Shown: positions 23,166 to 35,619, counted from the first letter of the stretch. The stretch is DNA of 64,000 bases from Kingdonia uniflora (GCA_014058105.1 JACGCM010002300.1:992001-1056000); one strand, 5' to 3'. The notes: a model not told the origin generated them from the sequence alone. Translations and numbers: made by a program.

Positions 23166-24018
23166 AAGGAATCTACATTACCATAAAAGCGATGTTAATA
23201 GTTTGAAATTCAAAAAATAAATAAATAAATTGCCCTGTAACTCGTGTATCTTATGTTATGTATATGAGCCACTTCAGCTGCAAGGTAGCCACCTGCCTAC
23301 ACCTATACAAGATTTGTAAATTACTCAAGTAAGAGAAGTACCTAAAAATGGATCAATAAGTACAACATTTTTCAAAAATTACAAATATATATTAATGTTG
23401 TAATGTCAACAATCATGCTTACAACCGAATCTCTATGTATTTATAATGAAATTAAAACCAAAGAATCTAGAAACACTGAGTGACACTAGCATAAAGCCAT
23501 AAACCACCTTGAGAAAAAAATTATAAAAGGAAGAAGATATGAAATGAAGATTCACCTACATTTATTTCTCCGCTGCAAACTCCTAAGGAAACAAACATGG
23601 CTCGCTAATGTTGGTCATTGATCCAACAACCTACCAGGATTTGGACATCATTTTAACTGCTCACAACACCATCCTTACTAATATTGCTTTCATCTTCATG
23701 AGAGACACGATCTTTAGATAATCTACATATGGAAGAAAAAAAATGACAATTGTTCATGATCATCTAGAGAAAATAAGGATGCATATATCAATAGTAAAAA
23801 GATAAATGACATCAAGAAAATAAAACGTAGACTTTTTTTTTGGCGTTATCCTTCTTGAAACTTAAGACCGTATCCATGACCATTTGTTGATGTTCATTTG
23901 TTAAAGCCGTCACATCAGCACTCGATTGTGTATCACAACCAGGTGTATGAGTGGCATACCAAGTGAGTGTTATCTGAACATTTTTTGAGCACATACCTAT
24001 CTATCAAAACTAGGTGTA
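23166..24018. other. CACTA internal region, no identified gene
   Basis: AT-rich. A 60-codon minus-strand frame at 23812-23994 (TPGCDTQSSADVTALTNEHQ, then QMVMDTVLSFKKDNAKKK) looks like real protein sequence. It could be a relic of a CACTA-encoded or captured gene, but I do not recognise it. Confidence 0.35.
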
Positions 24019-24252
24019 TCAGGGCTTATCGATCAAATCAATAGCAATACTTTCAGAACCATGACCACCTATCTTTTCAAATGACCCCAAGGCTGATAAC
24101 GGAGCAGATCACTGGGAAGTGGCATTAGGATTGGGCTTGTTGTGACAACATAAGGCTAGGGTGCAATGTGCACATATCTGGTGGCCACAGTCTTGAACTT
24201 CGATAGTGCATAATTTATCAAAGCATATGTAGCATAGTTCGATTTTACTCAC
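24019..24252 (-). pseudogene. XBAT31: XBAT31-like RING exon
   Basis: Preceded by a TTTTGCAG acceptor. It retains C-x2-C, the central C-G-H and C-x2-C, but not the distal CPFC pair. An in-frame TGA follows the NPNATSQ stretch, and the terminal IDKP matches the family's C-terminal end. Confidence 0.85.
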
Positions 24253-24764
24253 CTGCAAAATATTATTCTCCAGTCAATCCAAAGAACATCCATTACCCCT
24301 AAAGAACATAATTCATTACCTCCATATCCAAGATACAAGAATTCAAACAAGGAACTCTAGCAAAAAGAAAAAAATTGAATCCTCCACATGAAGCTCATCC
24401 ACCCAAAAAAAAAAACCAAAATATGACTTAGTGGCATCATCACATTATTAAGTTACTAAGATTGTACAGTAAGTAGATATTACTTAAAATACTCAATCAA
24501 ACTATAATTTTTGTGAGGATGATCTTTATGGTGAGAAGATCCTGATTCTATGAGTAAGTGAAATTAATTTCAAACAGTAGATTCCAACTAATATTACTTA
24601 TTAGCAGTTCCAGAGTAAAAAAAGAAAATAATAGTTGGTTCCCATATTTGTTAGGGAAGGAATGGACAGTAAAATAAAAATAAAGTCAACAAGAGTCAAA
24701 TACAAACAACTAATATGATTACTTTAAACAAATGTTCACTAAGTGAAAATACCTTCCATATAAG

Positions 24765-25168
24765 TAGGGTTGTCAATGGATTGGATTTGACCCTGATCCG
24801 ATCAGGTCTGATCCGTTAACAAATGATTAGGATTCACCATGACCCGATCCTTTAAAAACCCGATCCGTTAGCTAGGGTATATACCTATTGGTTATGTGTA
24901 ATATGTCTCTAACTTTGCCTCTAATTTTAATATATGGGATGCATCATTTTTTGGTTTAGAGGTATGTATTGTCAATTTTATATATATGTTAGTTTCCATG
25001 GTTTACAAAAATATGTTTCGTGTTAATCCATATAACTTAATATAACAAGAATTAAAAAATTTCTAAAAGCTTTAAGCATAACGGATCGGATCAGATCACA
25101 TAAATCCTTAAAGGATCGGGTCAGGATCGACCAAGATCCTGGCCCGATCCGGCCCATTGACAGCCCTA
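24765..25168. mobile_element. hAT-type MITE (404 bp) in an XBAT31 intron
   Basis: Flanked by an exact 8-bp duplication CATATAAG (24757-24764 and 25169-25176). Ends are TAGGGTTGTCAATGG and, inverted, TAGGGCTGTCAATGG, the classic hAT MITE terminus. The interior has repeated GATCCGATC/GGATCGG motifs near both ends and no coding capacity. Confidence 0.9.
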
Positions 25169-25306
25169 CATATAAGTTTATCAAATCATCTAGAAGCATA
25201 AACTACTCTTCATGTACCGTATAAATTAATTTTGTGAAATCAGTAAAGAGAGCAAGTTTTAGAATCCATATGAAATTGAAGTAGAGAGATAGACAAGAAA
25301 GCTCAC

Positions 25307-25565
25307 CCCGGAGATATTGTCATCTATTACGACATCAGAATATGATGGGGATGGAAGCAAAAAATGTGCCCCCTTCAAGATATTTTTCTCCCTCTCTCTG
25401 GTAGCATCCATAAGGGTTTTCTCTAACAAGGCCTTTACCTCTGTATTAAGCTCACTAATGAATTTCCAAGGCGACGGCCAAACGAGAGGCTCTACTAACG
25501 AAGGGTCCAAGAGGGTTGCGCATACGGCATGCTTGTACTTTACTGCAGCTACGTATGGGATTCTC
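25307..25565 (-). pseudogene. XBAT31: XBAT31-like exon after the ankyrin repeats
   Basis: Bounded by acceptor CTGTAG and donor GTGAGC. Encodes the segment from RIPYVAAVKYKH to VIDDNIS without an internal stop. The phase matches the previous exon: the split Gly codon GG|G is intact across the intron 25566-25869. Confidence 0.9.
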
Positions 25566-25869
25566 CTACAGACTCCCATTAATAACTATGTTTAGTTGAA
25601 GACAATATCAAATACTAACAAGAATTATTTAGTTTATCCTAATAAATGATAGAAAGAACTTAGTTTAGTTGATTTAATAGCCTAGTCCATATTTAGACCT
25701 TGAATTTTTTGGAAGTATTCATTTAACCAGTAAATATTTATCTAAAAGAAATTTAAGTGACTGAAGACAAAAAAAAAGGATTCAAATTTGTCAAACTAGG
25801 ACATACTACTTCCCTTCAATTCGTATGAGCTTTAGAAAATAATTATACTTCATCAAAATCGAGTCTTAC

Positions 25870-26013
25870 CCAGACGTATCTTGGTGAAGCTGATATGCTC
25901 CCCAGGTGAGTAATTTCTGTATGCAGTCCAAAGAGCCACTCCGGGATGCCAAATAAAGTGGGGTACTCCCTGAGAAACCGTATTCGCCTGTAGAAGCACA
26001 AATAAGAGCACCA
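25870..26013 (-). pseudogene. XBAT31: XBAT31-like ankyrin exon, downstream half
   Basis: Encodes GALICASTGEYGFSGSTPLY and SGSLDCIQKLLTWGA, ending at donor GTAAGA. Its upstream edge is the Helitron insertion point. The preceding codons (LLDN) are found 14.4 kb away at 40388. Confidence 0.9.
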
Positions 26014-26130
26014 TCTCTTTATAATAACGGGGTGGTGTTTTTGCCAATTTGGATAAGTTTGTCCTTATGTCTAGAGATAAAGAGGGGTCGTGATTCGTTG
26101 TCGGTGCCTCGAAGAATACACATGGATGGG
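26014..26130 (+). repeat. Helitron 5' terminus, copy 1
   Basis: Starts TCTCTTTATAATAACGGGG; the following GTGTTTTTGCC...AAGTTTGTCC...AGATAAAGAGGGG is shared with segments at 34502 and 38665. Confidence 0.75.
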
Positions 26131-28780
26131 CAGTTTTGGGTATTTTATTATTTCAAACAAAAGGACTAGAAAACTAACCCTTTCCTCCCCGACTAAAATC
26201 TATAGAATTCCTCCCCCGACTCGAAACTTCTCTTGAAAAAAAACCCAAAGAACATCTCTCTTCCCCAACTAAAAAAAAACCTTCACTTCCCTCTTTTGAA
26301 GCCTAAGTTGTTTAATTAAGGAGGAACCCGGCAGAAGAACTTGAAGCAAAACAAAATTCCCTTCAAAAAATTTCTATCTCTATCTCAAACCTTTTTCTCA
26401 CGATCTCTTTCTGTAGCATTTAAGGCTTCAACCAAATCCAAAGCCATTATTTTTCCTCAAATCGAACGTTAGAGAAAGTTGGCGTCCTCTTTGAATTGCC
26501 TTATCTTTCCCACATTCGCGAAGGTTAGGGCTTTTTTATTCAACCTTCGATCGTTAATCTATTTATTTTCTTATATACAATCGATTCTTTGGGTCTCTGA
26601 TCATGCCATTTGGAGAAGTTAAGGTTTTATTTTATTTTATTAAGTTTTCTTGCTGTAATTTGCAATTTAAATTTTTGAATTTGCTTTTGCAATGATTTGC
26701 TTTGGATTACTAATTTTGCTTAATAAGATTATCGAAAAATTTCTGATTATCCATCCTCAATGGATAACAATTTATGATAATTTAGAGCCTTTCATGTGTC
26801 TAAAAGATCCTTAAGTCAATCCAATTATGTCTTTTTTGCTGGGTTAATGCTTCAAACTTCACAATTTTCAAATTATCATTTACCATTGGGGATTATTTGT
26901 AAACCCAATTTAACTTCAACTCAAAATATGGGGTAAGCACATGGTGATTTTCAGTGGTCGGAGGTCGATAAACTTCACTTACAAAAATGCCTCAACAGAT
27001 GGCTCAAGGTTATTTAGGCAGAGTCATGGGTTTAGGCAACATGGGATTTAAGAGGCATTTATTTAGCGTTGTTGATATTGAAGAACGATATGAGGCGACT
27101 TTACCTTATTTTTCACCATATAGTTTCTCAACCTTTTTATTCTATGTTAATCTTTCAATATGCTTATTCGTTGATTGAATATTATGAGAAGATGGTTATA
27201 CCCAAATCTTTAAAAGTAGGATATGAGATGGAGAAATTTAAAAGAGATTTAAGGTAGATCATATGATTGGAGGTTGTTACTTAAATAGCACCATTCTTCA
27301 ATATGGAATTTGTCAATATATAGCATTACCAACTCTTTAGAAGGCCAGTGCTTTTATGGAACAAATGTCATTGAAGAGACGTATTAATAATAATAAGCCA
27401 TTGATAAGGCATTGCTATATATTGTTGGAAATCACAAAACTCGATTATGATGGAATTAGTATAGAAAAATGAATGCAACGATTTAATTATTGAAAATTAG
27501 GAGTGTAAAAGGAAGAACTATGGAAGGAAAAGGGTGGATTATTGACCAAAATCACATTAACAAGATAAGAATAACATGTTTTCTGCCCCATTCCTCATGA
27601 CCCATGATGATGCATTAAAAAATCAAGATTTGAACTATCCCTTTTATTTTTCTAAATAGTTATTATCTTGGGATGTCATAAGATAAATATAACATATACT
27701 CTGCCCATTTCTAATGGCAATGATGATGCATCGAGAAATCAGGATTTGAACTATCCCTTCGTTTTTTTATTCTCTAAATAGTTATTAGTTTGTGTTATCA
27801 TAATTCACCTATCAAAAACCGAGCAAATATGTATCACATTAGGCTATAATGGTATTATGAATATGAGGTTCTCTTAGTTGATACATTGAGGTAATCTCTT
27901 TCTAGAATCTTTGGTTATAACTCTTCCATCATATTTTTTATACACTAGATTTATTCTTCTTTAGTTAATGTCACTCATGTGCTTCTTATGGGGGTCTTGG
28001 GCTTTATTGGAGTAATATTTGTATTGATTTTGGTTATTTCTAGGCCATGAGAAAGATAGATTTTTGTTTTTTTTTTTTCACATTTTTTGCATATTGAATT
28101 TTTAGCATTTAGTTGTTATCAGAACTATATTTGATCTTTAGCTCAAATGGTAGAGCACTTGGGGTTGGAAATAAAATTTCAATAATCTCAAATGATGGCG
28201 TTTTGTTTATATCATTCCCAATAAAATTCCAATAACCTAGACACCGTAACTGTATCTAAAATATTGTAATTCAAAACTATACAATATACAACAACATAAA
28301 TCAATATCTGTTGCAGACTCCATTTCTCTAAGCAATTTTACAAGATCTTTAGAGACCATCATCTGGGATAGTAGGCCGAACAGATTGTTGCATAACAATT
28401 ATTTGACCTTTTCCCATTCAGATGCAATGGACCTTGAGATCATCATAGCATTACCCATTTATGTATAAACTAAATTAATATTTGACCAAGTGAAAAGATC
28501 TAAGCAATAAAGGTAATTCTCTCTCTTGCTCTCTCTTCCTTCAATTTACTGATATATTGATTACGTGTTATATTTGTTCTTTCTTATATGTGTTCATTGA
28601 ATTATAAAGTGCCGAATTGATTTTTCTTTATATTATCTTATTAGTCTTGCAGCAAAAGCCTTTATAGTCAGTATGATAAATGGGTTGAGTAAATTTGATG
28701 CATTTAACCTAATTAAGTAGTGTCCATATGGGATGAAACATATTTGTATTTTTTTTTACTGAAGTTAGTGTTTATGCTGT
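26131..28780. other. Helitron interior, no identified gene
   Basis: A 5'-UTR-like, C/T-rich stretch at 26180-26520 is followed by AT-rich DNA. The plus-strand frames at 26987-27257 (QQMAQGYLGRVMGLGNMG; RRLYLIFHHI) may be a captured exon, but I do not recognise them. Confidence 0.35.
28131..28205 (+). repeat. tRNA-derived (SINE-like) fragment, copy 1
   Basis: Contains the box-A-like TAGCTCAAATGGTAGAGCAC (28139-28158), followed by sequence homologous to the copy at 34346 (AAATGATGG). A box B is not seen, so the copy is truncated or decayed. Confidence 0.5.
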
Positions 28781-28789
28781 TATTTTTTA

Positions 28790-29087
28790 AATCTTGACAA
28801 CAAAATTGTCAACCCAACAAAAACCATAAATATGTTATTGGGTCTCACTTGCCAGTAAATTTACTGGAAACAACTTGATTAATATTTACTCTGATCCATT
28901 GTTATCCTTTGAAGAAAATGACTTATGAAAGAATGATCTCTTTTACTTTCATTTTCATCCGGTTGGAGAGTATCTAATTAGTATTTTAGTTATATTTATT
29001 CACAATTTACTCTTGAATTTTAAAACTTAGTTTTGCTCTTAACAGATTTATGGTTTTTGTTAGGTTGACAATTTTGTTGTCAAGATT
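28790..29087. mobile_element. MITE-like inverted-repeat element
   Basis: Terminal inverted repeats of about 42 bp: left 28790-28831 begins AATCTTGACAACAAAATTG and ends ACCATAAAT; right 29046-29087 is its near-perfect complement. The core of about 215 bp is noncoding. No clear target duplication was found, so the superfamily is undetermined. Confidence 0.6.
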
Positions 29088-29089
29088 AT

Positions 29090-31795
29090 TTAATATTTTA
29101 GTTGAGATGAAGTACTGATCTTAAATACTTTTTTAGAATAAATAAATAAATCTATTCTATTCCTTTTAATTTGGCAGAGATTCACTTTATATGGGTTTCA
29201 GAGTTATTAACAGATACTTCTTATGATTTTTATTACAAAGTGATATTTTAGCATTGCAAAGTTCTTTAGTGCTCTCTAAAAACCGCAACCATGAAGTCAA
29301 ATTTCAACATTTCCTATTAACACCATCTTAAATTTCTAGGTCATACTGTTTTCATAGATTGTTGGCCAACCGAAGATGTTTAATAACATTGGTTGTTCAA
29401 CAGAAGACTTGCCCCCTTTTTTTAAAAATTGAGCATATTATTGGAGGATATGGATAACCTAAACTGGATAGATTTGCTCATAGGGAACATTGTTCTTTTA
29501 AGTTTTAATACTAAGAGGCTTAACTCATGGATTAGATGCCACACTTATCTGCATGTAGCAAAAATATCAAATATGAATGTTATTACTTAAGCTGGAATTG
29601 ATTTGCTCATGGATTCAATAGGTTTGGCTTGTGGAAGGGACATAATTCACCTTTATATTTGGGCTATTTTTACAAATGTTCCCCAGAGAGGGAAGGAAGC
29701 ATCATCCCTGTCTAATCTTGAAAGCAAGTTGATGCTCAAGATGTGCTTAATCATGTTGCTACTTTGTTAAGGTGAGTATCATATACAACTATCTAAGGTT
29801 TTACATAATCTTATATCTATCCAATTGATCATTATTCCACTGTCAAATCCTTCACTGCCGGCCCACGTCTGTGTATGACCTGATATCAAAAACTTGGTGA
29901 GTTGGATCCTACATCAGTCACACAGGCGATATAGTTAAAAGTTATGCTTGAACCCAAACACAATAATACATGTACACTTTTTAATTTGATCTGATATATG
30001 TATACATATTATCTGAAAATTCACTAAGACTGTTCTCTAACCCCCAAAGAATATTGGATCACTTTGACTTAGACCCCAGTCCTTACTCCAAATAAGAGTT
30101 ACTTGGAAACTTTAAACTTACCCTAATCCCCATTCTGAAAAGCCTAGTTTGTGGAAAATAACTATATTTTTTTCGCAGAGAGGTACTATAAGATGAAGAT
30201 AGTTGAGGATAGAAGAAGACTCTTGAAGCATGTATTTCCAAACATAGCTTACCAAATTAAGAAAAAAGTAGTTTCCTGGAAATTTAACTTTAAACATGTC
30301 ATGTTAACTTCCAAAGAACATATCATTAAGTTGCAATAATACTTAAGACTTAAGAGGCACAATGTTCTGAAGGAGTACTTACAACAAAAACATGAAGTTA
30401 TGTGTATTTGGGAAAGCATCATCGAATAGATCCATGAAAACCAAGCTATCTACTAATAAAGAGATCCTTTGAGAAACTACAAGCATTGCGAGTTGACCAT
30501 TCACTTCCAAGCTTGCGGATTAAGTGTTGGACAAAGAATTGCACATCAGCTATACATGGTAATTATGTAAGAAGAGGGGTAGCTGCAAATAGTTTATTAT
30601 AGGTAAAGAAACAACATAGGGATTTGTTATTGCAGTTAAGTTATGCATTGTTTCAGTCTTCTATAAAAGAAAGCAGACTTTCAATATGCGTTACAAGAAT
30701 TTGACACTTTTATTTTGCATGTAGATACATAGAAATGTTTTCCAGGAGTCTTAGCTTGGAGTATAAGCAGCATGGGATTGTTATCAAATGCCAGGTTCCT
30801 GTTCTATCTCTAACAATACTACTTTATCATCATTCAGAGAGGTTTTGGAAAGAAAATCCTGATAGAAAATTTTTGAGAGAACAATCTCAATAGAGGAAAA
30901 CCTTCAAGAAGTCTTCTCCTCCAGAGTGAAACAGCTTCACATTCAAGGTCCTCACAATCAACGTTTACAACTAAAAGGTAAGTATATTTCTCTTTCCAAC
31001 CTTCCATAAATCACAAAGGAAAAATTAAGGTAGCAAAAATAATCTGACAGTCTTGCTTACTCTATGAACTAGCCACAATGTATGATTTCATTTGCTTCTC
31101 TTACAATTAGGAGGCCAGTATATAGTCGTTAAATTTATCTTCCTACGTATCCTTTTATGATATGAATGGCATTATTACAGTTCCTTGCAAACATTGATGG
31201 AACTGGAAGTCACTAGCCCCATTTCTGAAGCCTGCTATTAAGGAATTTATCCAGGAATAGACTTAATAATAAATCCCATATATATTTTTTACAACATTGA
31301 AACACTATTTATATAAACACATAAACTTACATCGATGCGAATACTAGCTCCACAACATAAGCAGAAATAATCTAAGGGAATAGGGGGAATGACCTAAGGA
31401 AAACATCTCTATACCCTTCAAATTTTGTAGCTCTTTAAGTTGGTCTTATTTTATGCTGGATTTTCTACAATTCAAGTGTACCTAAATATAATATCTGAGT
31501 ATTGTAAATAGAGTTTTTATAACTCAATACATAGAGAAGTTACATACATACCTTAAATTAATGATACTACTGTAAATGTTTTATTCTTTTATATCATTGC
31601 TTCGTTTGAGTTCAATCAATGTTCTTCGAGTTACTCATTTATACATGCATAATATCTTTGGTCATTACGGTTAATAGCTCAGATACTGTAAGGGTTGTCG
31701 GGACATAGTAACTATTAATTACTTTAAAGGAATCTGCATCTACATTATCATTTTTAACAGTTCTATTCCTTCAATTTTCAATAATCAAAATGCAG
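29090..31795. other. Helitron interior, possible decayed exons
   Basis: One 62-codon plus-strand frame (30151-30339, containing ERYYKMKIVEDRRRLL) continues after a stop with protein-like sequence to about 30450, suggesting a captured but unrecognised gene. About 30880-30990 may be another exon. Nothing else is supported. Confidence 0.3.
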
Positions 31796-31798
31796 CAG

Positions 31799-32336
31799 TT
31801 ATTTGTCCCCTGTGTATGCTATGCAAGGAAAATTCTCTAAAAAGTCCGATGTATTCAGTTTCGGAGTATTGATATTAGAAATTGTCCTTGGAAAAAGGAA
31901 CACAAGCATTCATGATTGCGGAGAATCCTTGAGCCTTTTGGGATATGTTAGTGTATGCCAAATGTTTTCTATAATTTAATATGGAGAACCTTCACTTTCC
32001 TTCTCATTCCAACTAAGAATTCTTTGCACTTATTTTCAGATATGGAAATCATGGAAGGAAAACAAAGTGGAAGAGATAGTTAATCCAGATCTATCTGAAC
32101 CGTGTTTTCTCATAGAAATCTTGAGGTGTGTCCAAGTAGGATTCTTGTGTCTACAGGATTTTTCAGATGATAGACCAACCATGTCATCTGTACTTTCCAT
32201 GCTTACAAGTCATGAAACTGCAACTCTTCCTACCCCAAAGAAACCTGTATTTACCCAAACAAAAATGTCGTCAGATCTGATTCTGGAAACAAACTCACAG
32301 CTTCACTTAGTCAAGGACGGTGTTTTTTCAATATAA
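31799..32336 (+). pseudogene. S-type (G-lectin) receptor-like kinase, C-terminal exons
   Basis: Two exons with a canonical intron (31947-32039, GTTAGT...TTTTCAG). Exon 1 encodes kinase subdomains VIII-IX ([20 protein letters not shown], then [11 protein letters not shown]). Exon 2 encodes subdomains X-XI and the tail (WKENKVEEIVNPDLSE, DDRPTMSSVLSMLTS, then a Pro-rich end) to the stop at 32336. The lectin, S-domain, PAN, membrane and N-terminal kinase parts, including the ATP site and HRD/DFG loops, are absent. It is a captured fragment on the Helitron's plus strand, directly upstream of a lysyl-tRNA synthetase fragment from a different gene. Confidence 0.85.
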
Positions 32337-32339
32337 TGA

Positions 32340-32960
32340 TACATATTCTCTTTTGGTAACACAGAAAATAGTCCTTTAGTCTATGTTTCCTGGGGTGAGT
32401 ATTTTTGTGGCCACATGGTCGTTAGATATATTGTATCATCGTACTGTAATTATAGTAGACAATTGGGACTACAAGACGTAGGGGTGTTCAACATAGAAAA
32501 AGAGAGATTAGAAGAGTATCATCTGATCACAATGTTCAAGGGAATGAAGCCACAACCAATTTGGGTCGAGCCAACATTGGAAGGCTGCAATTGATTAGTT
32601 AAATGTCTCTTGAACAACATCCCATTCTTTGAATGGTTGCTTATACATCTTATAGTTTTATTTTTCTTGCATTCTATGAATAACATACTTTTATATCTAT
32701 GACTTATCAGATAATAGTATAAATAACTACATGAGCTTATGTTTCTTTTCCGCCTGCTTCATTTTCGTCACATTTTCTTCATTAATCTCTTCTGTTTTTT
32801 GTTGATGTTGTTTTTATTGCTTTTAGTTTTGTTTTTAGTATTATGGGTTATACATGTTTGGGAAGTTTCTTATAAGACTTAATGTACTGTTAATTGCATT
32901 ACAAGACTCAATTGTTGGTAGTTGCCTATATGACTAATTTTGTTTTCTACTAAATTTTAG
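32340..32960. other. Spacer between captured fragments
   Basis: AT-rich, no gene. The last part is intron-like sequence leading to the CTAAATTTTAG acceptor of the lysyl-tRNA synthetase fragment. Confidence 0.4.
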
Positions 32961-33514
32961 ATCGTGGGGCCTTTCTTGGAGGAGACATGTGTCAATCCAT
33001 TCTTTATAATTAACCATCCACAGACAATGAGCTTTCTCGCAAAGTGGCATAGATCAAAGCCTAGACTTACTGAGCATTTTGAATTATTCGTTAACAAACA
33101 CAAGTATGTTTATGTTGCTATTTATAATTTACAATTTACAATTTACTTTATCTTGTTACCTTTCCTTTTTTGTTTTGATGTTCTAATACATACATGTGTT
33201 CTTATTCCTCTGTATCTGTTAGGTCTGGAATGCATATATTGAATTGAATGATCCTGCAGTACAACGCAAATGATTCTCTGAACAACTGAAGGTACCATTC
33301 GCTGTTCTTAGATGTTACGCGATATATTCCATGAGAATTTTGTTTGAGTAGGTTGTAATTGTGGTTTCAGGATCGATAATCAGGTGATGACGAGACAATG
33401 GCCTTAGATGAAACATTTCTGACAGCTCTAAAGTATGGGGTTCCCCTAACTGGTAGTTAGGGTTTGGGGATTGATCGGCTCATGATGTTTTTTATTGATT
33501 CATAGAATATCAAG
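32961..33514 (+). pseudogene. Lysyl-tRNA synthetase (class II), 3' exons
   Basis: LysRS charges tRNA-Lys with lysine. Three exons in order: 32961-33103 ([20 protein letters not shown], then [20 protein letters not shown]), 33223-33291 ([16 protein letters not shown], a TGA stop, then FSEQLK) and 33371-33514 (SGDDETMALDETFLTALKYG, ending in class II motif 3 GLGIDRLMMFFIDS). Introns keep GT-AG ends (33104-33222 and 33292-33370). Stops replace Arg, Gln and Trp codons (CGA to TGA, CAG to TAG or TAA, TGG to TAG types). The N-terminal anticodon-binding domain and motifs 1 and 2 are missing, and after 33514 the gene does not continue. It is a captured genomic fragment. Confidence 0.9.
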
Positions 33515-34345
33515 GTTGGTTTTCTTTTGCTAATAATGTTTTCCAGTGCTGCATTTCTAGATGAAAAATATTATAATTTTATGGAGGAAAAATGTCCAAT
33601 GAGACAACAATTCTTTTGCTTATCAACATTGGGTGATGTAAATCGGATGACGTGTATCATGATTTGTCGCTATACGTGTTTTTATTTGCAATATCTCTTA
33701 ATATTATTAATATATCGTTGTACCCGTGGATATAATTGGTTAAGTAATAATTTTCAGAAATTTAATTTATTGAATTTGTTTTGGCCTAATTGTGATATGA
33801 TCTTCATCTTTATTGCTTTGGACACCAATATGAATAATGGACATAAGCTTATTCGAGTTTAAGATGATTGGCAAACTGCGCTTTTGATATCTTAACGTAA
33901 ATAAGTTTATTTTTAAATGTCTCAAATATCAGAGTTTTGTTAGGCTTTAACTTTATTGGTTGCACATCTTACATTTTAAGCCATAATGTTCCCAATTCAT
34001 AATATGTTTAGACATAAGATGCCTGTACTTATTTTAGGTTTGTACAGACAAACCTAATGGCTAATTTTTCAGTAATCTGGTACTTTGAATTATAAATGGG
34101 CTTAGTTTAGATTCAATGTTTGGCATATTTCTAGATGTATAATTATATTTGTGAACTGAGATCTTAAATTTTGCATTTTAGCACTCTTAAAAATCCCTTC
34201 ATGGATTCTCTAACTATAACCATTGTTGGTTATTTTATTTTGTAATCTAAATTTAGCAGTTTTGTTGATTAAATTTGTTCGTTTTATATATTTCTAGAGC
34301 CTAGGGATGAAATAATTATATGTTTTTTGAGTTTTGTTGCATATT
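33515..34345. other. Helitron interior, no identified gene
   Basis: AT-rich. The 111-codon plus-strand frame at 33527-33862 begins inside LysRS intron sequence and has a Cys/Phe/Tyr-rich composition with no family resemblance; I treat it as chance. Confidence 0.4.
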
Positions 34346-34445
34346 AGATCTTTAGATCAAATGGTAGAGCATTTGGGAATGGAAATGAATTTCCAAATTT
34401 TTCAAATGATGGTGGTTCAAACCCTATGAGATTTGGTAGTGACCG
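34346..34445 (+). repeat. tRNA-derived (SINE-like) sequence, copy 2
   Basis: Box-A-like TTTAGATCAAATGGTAGAGC (34351-34370) and a perfect box B GGTTCAAACCC (34413-34423), about 60 nt apart. It is related to the fragment at 28131. This is a pol III promoter arrangement without a foldable complete tRNA. Confidence 0.55.
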
Positions 34446-34467
34446 ATTTATCTATCAATTATAAACT

Positions 34468-34600
34468 TAAACATTCGTGCGTAGCACGGGTTCATAACCT
34501 ATTCTATATTATATTACATAATGGTATTTTTCAAATAGACAAGTTTGCCATTGTCTCAAAGACAAAGAGGGGCTGAGATTTTTGGGAAAGAATGAGATCG
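34468..34600 (+). repeat. Internal Helitron junction: 3' terminus followed by a 5' terminus
   Basis: CGTGCGTAGCACG (a GTGC/GCAC hairpin at about 34477-34489), followed by GGTTCATAACCTA, looks like a plant Helitron 3' end. Immediately after, TCTATATTATATTACATAATG (from about 34503) and a block homologous to 26014 and 38665 look like a Helitron 5' end. The final CTA-T deviates from CTRR, so one terminus is decayed. Confidence 0.6.
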
Positions 34601-34924
34601 ACGGACGAGATTTGTTCAACTCTTATACTTAGGGATAATTTTGACAAAACACGTAAAAGGGTAGTTAAGGCTTATTGATTCTCTTTTATTATCTCTCCCA
34701 ACTCTTCATCTCTCCCAACTCTCTCAACTCATCGTCTCCTGCAAGGTACTCTCTCTTTCTAAGCATCTAGATGTTATGAACATATCTCAAATCACAATAC
34801 AGGGACTATATTGGTTTGAATGTAGTATTTTATTATTCTGTTATACTATATTGGTTTGAATTATACTATATTGGTTTTGAATGTGTTAACATATATGAGA
34901 TTGAGATAACATATACTTCTAGTT

Positions 34925-35505
34925 GGCCATCTACGCAACTGTCTTCCATACTTGCAAAGCAATCCATTTATCTAGTACTCTTTCCTTGATTCGTCTTCCC
35001 AAGAAATTAACGATATATGTTTGTGGAGATGCTCGGAGAGGGTTCCGTTGGAAACAAACTCATACATTAATAATGGAGCTTCTGTCTCTAGGCAATAACC
35101 TAAAACTTTTACAATATGTCTATGGTCGATTCGTGAAAGAATAACGAGTTCATTTATAAACTGTCAAATCTGGCTTTCGTCGACTATTTTGGATTTCTTA
35201 ATGGCGACTATTCTATCATCAGGTAACATTCCTTTGTAAATTATACCAAAGCCTCCTCTACCTAAGATATTAAAGTCATTGAAGTTGTCTGTTGCCCTTT
35301 TAAGTTCTCCTTGCACAAAGATTTTATTTTTCTCAACATTGCTTTCGCCTGAAGAGATCTGCTGTTCCAAAAGTAAGCCACCATTTCGTTTAAAAAACTT
35401 ACGTTTGAGCATCATGTTCTTTCTTCTTTTTAATTTCACAGAGATTTAAAAGGCAATAGCCAGCAGAGTCAACAGTAATGTACCTCCACCAAGAGCTGTA
35501 ACATT
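34925..35505 (-). pseudogene. Wall-associated-kinase-like receptor kinase fragment
   Basis: Minus-strand exon after a TGTTACAG acceptor: a transmembrane segment (GGGTLLLTLLAIAF, then a stop), a basic juxtamembrane part, FFKRNGGLLLEQQ, and the WAK signature leading into the Gly-rich ATP loop LGRGGFGIIYKGMLPD and the catalytic Lys in VAIKKSK. After a stop the kinase N-lobe goes on at 35144-34990 ([34 protein letters not shown]), then decays. The extracellular domain and C-lobe are missing. The orientation opposes the Helitron. Confidence 0.85.
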
Positions 35506-35619
35506 CACACACAAAAGTTAGTGAACTACATTCCCTTCTACGGAACCAACTGTAGTACCTTTTATGATTCTTTTTTTCTAATTGAGTTTGAAAACAGGGC
35601 GAAGGAGTCACCACTCTAT

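Noticed and set aside
33527..33862. 111-codon membrane-protein-like frame
   Set aside because: It begins in LysRS intron sequence, has composition typical of translated AT-rich DNA, and shows no family motif.
34346..34430. A functional tRNA gene
   Set aside because: Boxes A and B are present but no acceptor stem, anticodon arm or cloverleaf can be formed; it fits a SINE or pseudo-tRNA.
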